A DNA stretch of 64,000 nt from Eudromia elegans (lineage: Eukaryota; Chordata; Aves; Tinamiformes; Tinamidae), in contig PTEX01000135.1 of assembly GCA_003342815.1 (NCBI GenBank), positions 475,739-539,738 of the forward strand, in the 5' to 3' direction. A model generated the notes under the pieces. It made no database searches, was not told where the DNA came from, and was given only the letters and a program-made list of their open reading frames with translations. Made by a program: the position numbers and the translations under genes. Positions 26,801 through 35,800 of the stretch are shown in pieces; the stretch's first letter is position 1; every line of letters starts with the position of its first letter.

Positions 26801-29800
26801 GTTATTTCAAGCATGCAGATTCTAGATCCTTTTATTGGTCTGAGCAGAATTAGCAAACTTCAGGCTCAGTAGAAACTGGAGGTAATTGTTAATTTTAACC
26901 TGCTGTCATAATCAGTTAGACAACGGGGGAGAAAAGGATGGCGGCCCTACGCGATCAGCTCCCCTGCTACCAGCGTGGGAGATAAAAATGTTAAGAATTT
27001 CTCTGAGGTAGCAGAGGAGAGCAAATTATCTGAGATAGAAAAGAACAACAACAACAAAGCTGTGGAACACTGGATAGTTGGAGGCAGGCTGTGAGGAGGG
27101 ACTGTAAAGTGCCATAACCCCAGTATCTTATTTAGTGGATGATTTTGAGCAAACACATTGGTTCTGAATTTTTGTTCCAGGATCAGCTGTTGAAGGTATT
27201 TTGTGGTCGCTTTGAGAGTGTGGGCTGAGAGGTCAAAGACCTTTTGTGACAAAAATTCTCCCACTGGGAACTGGGCTGTTAATTAAATAAAAGATATTAC
27301 TTCCTGCTTGCAAACCTGATTTCACTCTAGGGTGTTACTTTTTTTTCCAGGGCTCAAATTATTCCTTCTCAGTTTTAAATGCTCTCTGTTTTCCTTAGCG
27401 CTTATTTTTAACATATGTCCATGTTATTCTGATGTTTTTCTACCAAGGCTTTTAAGGAGAAACGAGCTGCTTTGTGCACCTACCTGGCTCTCTTGCATTA
27501 CATGCAAGGGCTGTGTTTGTCCTGTTAGCTGTAGTATTGTGCTAAGTGTGGTTGTTTATTCAATTATTTGAGTACAGTTGCTGCTTTCCAAGAAACACTC
27601 CCCCTTTCTAAATCAACAGCTTAGCACATTACCTTGTTAAAATATTTATTATGTACATGAAAACAAAGACAGCCTTTGCCTCAAATACTGAAATGCTTGT
27701 TTCACAGTATGGCATTTTTTTCCTTTGAAATTAGTCTTCTAAATGAAATACAAAGTCAAAATTCATGAGAAAAAAATTTAAAAAGTTATTCTTTTCCAGG
27801 AAGGTGGAAAATCCTTTCCATAGCACTTACTACTGTCAGGCAGGAGGCACACATGATCTCATTACTAGACTTGTTCTCCTAAGCTGACTTCGTTCCATTT
27901 ATTATTGAGCTGTGGGAAGGTAAACAATAGAAGTGTATTGACTCACTGCTCCAGTATTTCTCAGCTTATCACAGACAGGATTTTTCTTGCATGTATTGTA
28001 ATAACAACCCACTTACTTGCAGTGTGCAGGTTCATGCAGCTTTGAAAGGCAGGAGAGTTCAGAGAACTATTTCTCAGCGTCCGCAGGTTTCTGTCTATTA
28101 CTGAAGGTTTTTAAATTCACAGAGCTATTCATACTTACTGCAGAAGTAAAAAATGCTTCCATGAAGGGACTGATGATCTTCTATAATTTATTTGTGTGTA
28201 TATGTCTTTGAACATGTGACAACTTAATTCACATGGTATGTAAGAATTAGAAATGCCTGTTTTTTTGGTTTTTTTTTTAATATGGTACTAATGTTGTCAA
28301 AAACCTCCTCCTTTTCCTGGATATCCCAAAGCATGGGGTTATAAAGGATTTCTCATACTTCTAAAATAAGATATGAGAGTAAATAATATTTTTGTGAAGG
28401 TCTATTTTACAGTGCAAATATCATATATGCACAGTGTCCATATGCAGAATGTGCACCCTGATCACTCAAAACAGGAGAATTTAAAGCTTCACCCCATCCC
28501 TCTCCCCTCCCACATTCAACAAGCAAGACTGGAGGACAGATGCACCAGTCTCCTTTCTGTCAGCTCTTTGGGATCAGCTTAAACACAGGATAAATCACAG
28601 TCATCCCTACCCATCAGCTCCCAAACATTCCTCTGATCCATCAGCAATGAGGTCTTTGGCTTGTTCGTGCAACCACTCCATATAAAAGTGTGTCCCAGTC
28701 TATCTGGGCAAGAAGCCACTGCCCTGTTTTCATTCAGACAAGAGGAAATCTTTCCCAGGAAATGTTTAAATAGGTTTACTGTTTGCTGTGTGTCTCACTG
28801 GAAGATGTGTATCAGAATCATTGTTTGATTTCTGGACTTCAGAACTTAGGCCATCTTTAGTCAAGTCAACATGTCAGTGAAGATTCCTGCTTCCTGTTCT
28901 CCAAGCTTCAAAAATAGAGAATACAGAATGCAGGCTAGAAGCCTGGATTACTGTTCTTCTCATGTGATTTCTTTGCTACAAGAGTATCTGAAGGAACAAA
29001 CCTGTCTTGCTCTATATGGCAGAGATGCCCCAAACACACATGCTGGGAAAAAAAGAATTCCTCAGTGTCCTTGGCATATCTCTTGTCGAGGTCTCAGTCA
29101 TTCTTGTGTAACCACAAGCTAAGAAGTTTCACCAGTCTCCTGCCCATCAACTCGCAAGCGGGTTTTATGGTGAAGCCAGGTAAGATCTAGCCCATCTCAG
29201 TGACCTGTCCTAAGGTGTGCTATATGCAGCCAGCTGTACATTTAGGATGATGGTGACAATACTAAACATACCAAACTGTTGGATTCATTACTTTTTTATC
29301 TTCTAGGCATCTGTGATCAGCATTTGAGCCAGCTATAGTTAAATAAGAGCTTGTCTTGGATACCCTGTCTTGAAACCATTTTTCCCTTGTTTTTCACTCT
29401 GCTACTCTGTCCACTCGCTTTACCAGCAGGCTGCTTCAACAGGCCCTCTTCTCACAGTGGTAGCGATACAATCAGTTCTCAGACACATCAGGTAGTTTAA
29501 TAGGAGCTCATTTTTGGTACCAGGAGAGGGCAAAATGGCAAACCATTTGGGATGCCTTCAGTCACAAACAAAAGCTAACTTTAGTCCCTGGCTAATCAAA
29601 GAGGGATTAATGTGTCATTCTCAAGTACCAGGCTGCCTGCTTATTTATATATATAAAATGTTTTCTTACCTGAATGTTTTAAAGTAGGTTTTCCCGTACA
29701 AAGTTCTTACACTCTCCAAAGCACAGGGAAGCTATTTTTATGTTTTGGAAATAATGAGAACATGCATAATACAAAATAGAGTGTCTGTGCTTCCTGAGCA

Positions 29801-32800
29801 GACAACGAGCTGATTAAAGGGACTATCAAAGGACCAAAACAACCAGTGCAACAACTCCCATTTACATCTCTTTGATTCCCTGAATCTGAGAAGAAAGTGG
29901 CAAAAATAACAGAACGCTGGTCACAGAGTGTCAGGATCCACCAGTGTCCTTCCTTCTCAGGTTAACTAATCAATACATGATCTTATCCTGTCACTCTTAC
30001 AGTCAGACAAACCCTTCAGTCATGTCTGGATTCACATTCACCTTCTTCTCTTCAATTCATTTGTGATAAGGAAATGTAGATTAGTTTAAATTTTTATTAG
30101 ATGGATGTATAACTAGTTGGAAAGCTCTTCTCCAGACAGTTAATTACGCTTCACTGTCAGACTGGAGGGATCCATTAAAGGATATTCTTCAGGGACTATA
30201 TAATATTTCATTCATGATTTAAAAGATGGGAATAGCACTTAATGCTAATGTTACCACCTGGAATAATACTACAAGGCAGGATTATGGTTTTAAGAATTAT
30301 TTTAAGAATTTGGCTCAAAGCATGTAATGCTTTGAATTCGTTTGGCATGTAATGACAACAAAGATGATAGAAACTTCTGTGTTTATATAGAAGTGATCTT
30401 TTGCATAAATACAAAGTGAGGAAGGACTGAGTAAGCAATGGTTCTGGACTGATAGGTGGATCACAAGTTCACCATGAGTCAACTGCGTACCTTTATAAAA
30501 CAGGGAGACATCATATTGGAATATATGAAGAGGAGGATTATTTGTAGGACATACAGATTCTTCTGTTCTTCTCAATTTATGAAAATGCTTCTCTGTAATC
30601 TGGGGCAGCACAGATTAGAGATTCAGGTGGATTCTGACCAACTGGACAGATTCCAGGAAAAAAAAAGAAGGAATCAGGAATCTACAACTATAGCTTGTGA
30701 GGGGTTGTTGAATAGGGTTGTTTAATCTGAAAAAGAGAAAGCTGAGTAAATATATCTGTCTTCAAATATTGAAGAAACTAAAAAGAAGAAAATAAGTGGG
30801 GTTTTTGTTTATTTGTTTTTCCCCGTATCTTCTGCAAAACAATCTCAAGTCAAACATTAACAGAAGCTTTCTAACCGTATTTTTGCTCTTACATAATGAG
30901 GCATTGAAACATATTGCCTGAGGAGTTCTGACATCCTCATCAGGTTCAAGAGCAGGCAAATCAGATATCAGCCAGAGAGAGTTTGAGTTATTTCTTTGGG
31001 CCAGGAGAACAGTCTTCCTGAGCATTCAAGCTTTTTCTTTAGCTCCCTTTTTATTAATGTCTACATTATTTTTACTCACAAATTAATTACCAAGTTCTCT
31101 CTCTCTCAGCTGGTTGTAATCCTAATTCAGAGTCAGTCTCAAGATCAGGTCTCATCACTGTGGACCTGCTTGGTGATCCTTGGGCTATGTCTGACTCTGG
31201 TTATGGTCCCCTGACCCAATCCTGGCCCGAGGCCAGAGGACCTCCTGACTTGCCCTCAGACCTGCCTCACGAAGCTGACGGATCCTCTTGACTCTTGGCT
31301 GAACCTGGCTACCATCTCTGGGTCTGCTCTGCTCACCTCACCGGGGTGTTAGGAGGCTGGGCCCTGGCTGCAGAGCTCCCTGCCCTACCAGCCAGGTTAT
31401 CACTCTCAGCTGCCCTGGGGAGCAAACTGGCCCTCGCTACACCCAGGCACAATCCGCTAATGCAGGATCCTGCAGCCATCTGCAGTGTCAACTTCACTGT
31501 GTCCTGTCTCTTGCTATAGTTGCTGGATAGGCCTTTTCACTGGAAGATATCCTTTGGGAGGAAACTTCTTGTCAACAGTATGGAGAACAGCAACAGTTGC
31601 ATTAAGCTGGCAGATGGGTAAGGATGTCATGTTCATGCTGTTGGGTTATCCTGTCCAGTCCCTGTTATCCTAGATTATTTGCTAGAACTTAAAAGTATCC
31701 CTCTTCTTCCTTAGTTCTGGTGATAATTCCACTGTCCCTTGTAGCTCTCTGCACATATGTAGATTGCTTTGTATGTTTTTATACACACACACACACACAC
31801 ACACACATATAACATTTCAAATATATGTATAAAATGTGCATGCATATATAAATATATATACATTCATTCATTCATCCGTATAAATATCTACCTAAACACA
31901 CACACATATATATACCTGCATATGTGTATGTATGTGTATAAATATATACATATACACGCTGGGCAAATTCCTCAGAAGGATTGTTGCACCATTACTCCTG
32001 CAGATAACCTTCAGGTGTCCACCGATTGCATCTGGTGATCCACGGAGACCAGGTGGCCTGGCCTCATCTTGGAAAGTGTTTTTCTTGGTTATCCAGGAAG
32101 TGAGATGAGATCCCAGGCCTTTCGGCTGACTCCTCTGCCAGGTTTCTTTTAAGATAACTTTTCTCTGTAAACATATTGTAGGCTTCTCCTGAACACAGTT
32201 TTGGTCTTTCGTCTGAACTACAGAATTAAAATATTTCCATTCTTTTTTGAAGGAAGATGTTTCTAGATGCAGGACCTCTTCAGACTTTGGTTGCTAAGAG
32301 GGCTTGGACTCTTTACCTCCACAGGATGAGGTCTTTCAGATCCCAAAGTTGTTTGTGTCAGCAGCAGAGCAGTTGAAAGTCAGGCATGCCAAGCTGGGAA
32401 ACCACTCGTGAAACCTGTTATGAAAGTAGCAAAAAGGAGCCACCCTCCAAGATTAAGGCACATTCCATCAGGCTCAGTGTAACTCAGTGGCTTTCTTGAG
32501 GGATATCTCCATTGCTGACATCTGGGGAACGACTCCTGGGAGTTCCCTCCACACCTTTACCAAGTGTTTTGCCATTTCAGAGCTTCGAGGAATAGGGCAG
32601 TGCGTGGTAAGGTGTTGTTTGCATAAAGCAGGCCACGTCTCACTGCCGCGCGCTGCCATTGGTAGGAGGAACATCAGCATGAAGATGCGTATAGATAATG
32701 CATATTATTTCTATTTTGAAGATTAAAAAGAATACCTAACTTTATACACTCTCACTTTATGCCTCCTCCTCTGTGCTGTTTTGAGTCTTTCCCAGAACTC

Positions 32801-35800
32801 TCAGTCTTGGGATTCTGTGACTGAAAAGAAAGAGGAGCTCCACATTAGGGGTGTAGCAAAGCCAACAGGCTTGATGATAGAAAGGATGTGGAGTGTTAGC
32901 TAGTCCTGTGAATATTGCATGGAAGTGAAACTAGTCTCAAAATTTTCAGGACACATTTAAAATGTGAGCATGCATGTAAGGTATATTTTTAATGTGCATA
33001 TATAGAGAGGGTTACACGTGTGAGAAAAGTTTCCTTTTGCTATTGGAGGTTCCATCTCAGAAAGGTCTTACTTCATGGCCATGATACGGAGCACTATCCT
33101 TTTGCATGTGCATAAGATAATACCCACTAATGAGTAGATTCTTACTGCTTCTGATAAGAACAGAACTTCTTATTATTGTTTTTAATAGAAGAGTAGATGC
33201 CCTCTGAGATATGGTGCTGCCTGAGACAGTGATGAACCATTTTAGCAAAAACCAGTCATGAGGCTTGATGTCACTGCTCTTACCTTGGCTGCTGCCTTTC
33301 TTTTCAAGGAATACTACTGGTTCCAACAGCATTATCTAAAGAGAAAAGGGTGCTTTACAGTCTGAGGATCAGTTGTAGAAGTGGTACAAGTGGCCCATAA
33401 TCCTTTACTCTGTGAGAGTTCTAGGGAAAAAAATGGATCATATTTCAGAGTAAAAATATTATTGCTGAATTCTTGTATTAGCATGGGGAATAGTATGTGA
33501 ATAAACCACTGAGACACTTCTGGTCACACTGCAATAAAGTGCAGTTCATCCCATTTGGATTTCTTCCATCTGATTGGATCATCTATAGCTATATCCATTC
33601 TTGCCCAACAGGGATGATCCAAAGAGCTGAACCAAGTCAGAGTGCCTGAGAGCAGGGCTTGCATTTCTGCCTGGCTCTTTTTCAGGGCATGCAAATTAAA
33701 CAAAAGTTCCTTGTATATTAGCCCGTTGTATATATGAACATAGATACATTTATCTTCATTTTCCTTTTTAAAATGTTGTTTCTTTTAGTTTGTGACTATT
33801 GTATAACCATATTTCTATTTGTTTTCTTTTTGTTTCAGAATGTTCTAATTGTGGAGGTAAGTAGATCATCATACTGTACTTGGATAGTAAAGTCACAGAG
33901 CAAAGTTATGATTGTGTGTTCAGTTTCTAAAACAGGCTGGGTTGCAATTGAGGTTAGACTTCCTGAACTGGAAAGCAGTGAAATGGGTAAAGAGTTGATT
34001 TACTTAATGCCCTCTCAGTCTTTCTGAAATTGCATGATGAATCAAACCTCACTGGTGTGGCTCTAATTTGTACTCTAACCCTCATTACTGCATCACCTGA
34101 TTTGTTCTTTTTATGGCTTCATGAACTGCTCTTCTGCAAATTGTTCTGTTCCTTGGAGGGCAATGAACCAACTGCAGCGATGCCCTAAACTTCCTAGCTG
34201 CATGACTTTGAAAGAGCAGCACAGCCCTTTACAACCTCAGCACTGCCTACACACACGACGAGAACGTCTTCAAGGCTCCTGACTGCTGCTCCTCAGCTCT
34301 GTGTCCCTCAGTATCCCTGGTACAGCAACATTACAGACAAGTTGCTGGTGTAAATCAACAGCACTTGGCTGTAGAGAAGCCAAATAAAAAAAGTGTCACC
34401 TCAGTGGCACCGCAAGATTAATTAATGCAGGTGAATCTCTTCCAAAATGGTAGGAAAGCAATTGAGATGTTTACAGAGTGTGTCAGGATCGGCCTGGTTT
34501 TGAGGCCTCAGTCTGTGTATAGGTCAGAAGCACTAAGAGGGACAGAGCAATGAGGAAAATATACAGATATTGGACTGTCTTTTCATAGTAGAGGGGGGGA
34601 AAATCAGCAGCCACAGAGATGGGTAGTTAGTGTAGTAACTGCTAGGAGCTCCATGTTTGTTAATACCAACTGTTGTACAGGAATAAAAAATGTCTGCAGC
34701 AAAATTTGTTAAAGCTATTCGATAGCTGGGAATACAGGTAAAGTTTTGCTGATGGAAATTACACATCTATAAAGTTCATGAGGAACAGCTGTTCTCCATG
34801 TGATGCTCAGTTGGGTAGGCATATATTTCTTTATCTCATTTAGATCAGGTTGAGTGCAGCAGGTCTACAGAATCCTCTTTTTTTACCGGACTAATAAAGT
34901 AAGAAATAGAACAGATTTGACTTGAGATGCACAAATTTTGGCATATGGTGTCTTGATTCCTGCATACTTGCATACTAAAAACATAACTCTTTTCAAGAGG
35001 AAATGGACAGGGCTTTAGCTGTTTATTTTCTGAGTAGAAAGTGCTTGCTTCAAAGAATGCAAGCTCAGTCCTAACCTTTCTAGGATGTGGCTCACAATAC
35101 TCTGGAAGAAGCAATAGCACAAAATAAAAATGTGGAAGTGCTCAGTTGTCATCCAGATTTCCTCTTTTTTGCTTTGCTTTGTGTTTTGCTTACTGTATTT
35201 TCCTTGTTTTATAAGGATATTGTTGGAACTGGAAGAACTATGAAGGTTCTGCTTAATAACATTGAAAAATACAAGCCCAAAATGATTAAAGTAGCAAGGT
35301 GAGTAAAAGAACCACAAAACTTAGTAATGAACAAGCTGCCTGGACCAAATGGCTCAGGAGAGAAAGCTGCCCTGTCTGGACGGGCAGAAGAGGGGAGAGG
35401 AGCAGAAATGCCCTTGTGTGGTCCTGCGGTGGCAGTGACCCTCCTGCCATGCTGAGACTGGCACTGGTGGCTTCTGAAGGGGAACTGACCCACGTCTTCC
35501 CTGCCATCAACACACTGTTCCAAGGAAAAAGCAGAAAGAGAAATGTGATTCAAGGGGTTTTTTTTTGACAAAGAGAATATTTTTAATGCATATTATTTAG
35601 ATAAATCTGTAGATTTAGTTGTTTTGTTGTTTTTAATTACAGTTTGCTGGTGAAAAGAACATCTCGGCCTGATGGGTACAGACCAGATTGTAAGTGGTAT
35701 TGTGAAAAATCTTCTTCATATCACAGTTTGCATTCTCTACCATTTGCCTTTCTAGTGACTTTAGTAACTACTAGAAATGTAAAATTTCAGGAATCAGTGG

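Larger units (their letters stand above)
21306..33838 (+). other. PRTFDC1 intron 4 (12.5 kb)
   Basis: AT-rich intron from the weak donor GTTTGT to TTTTTGTTTCAG. It contains the paired hairpins, a GC-rich patch at 22.85-23.03 kb, pyrimidine-rich sequence at 24.6-25.05 kb, A22 and T16 runs, a CR1/L3 relic, a GC-rich block at 31.2-31.5 kb and a CA repeat. The remaining sequence has only short chance open frames. Confidence 0.85.
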
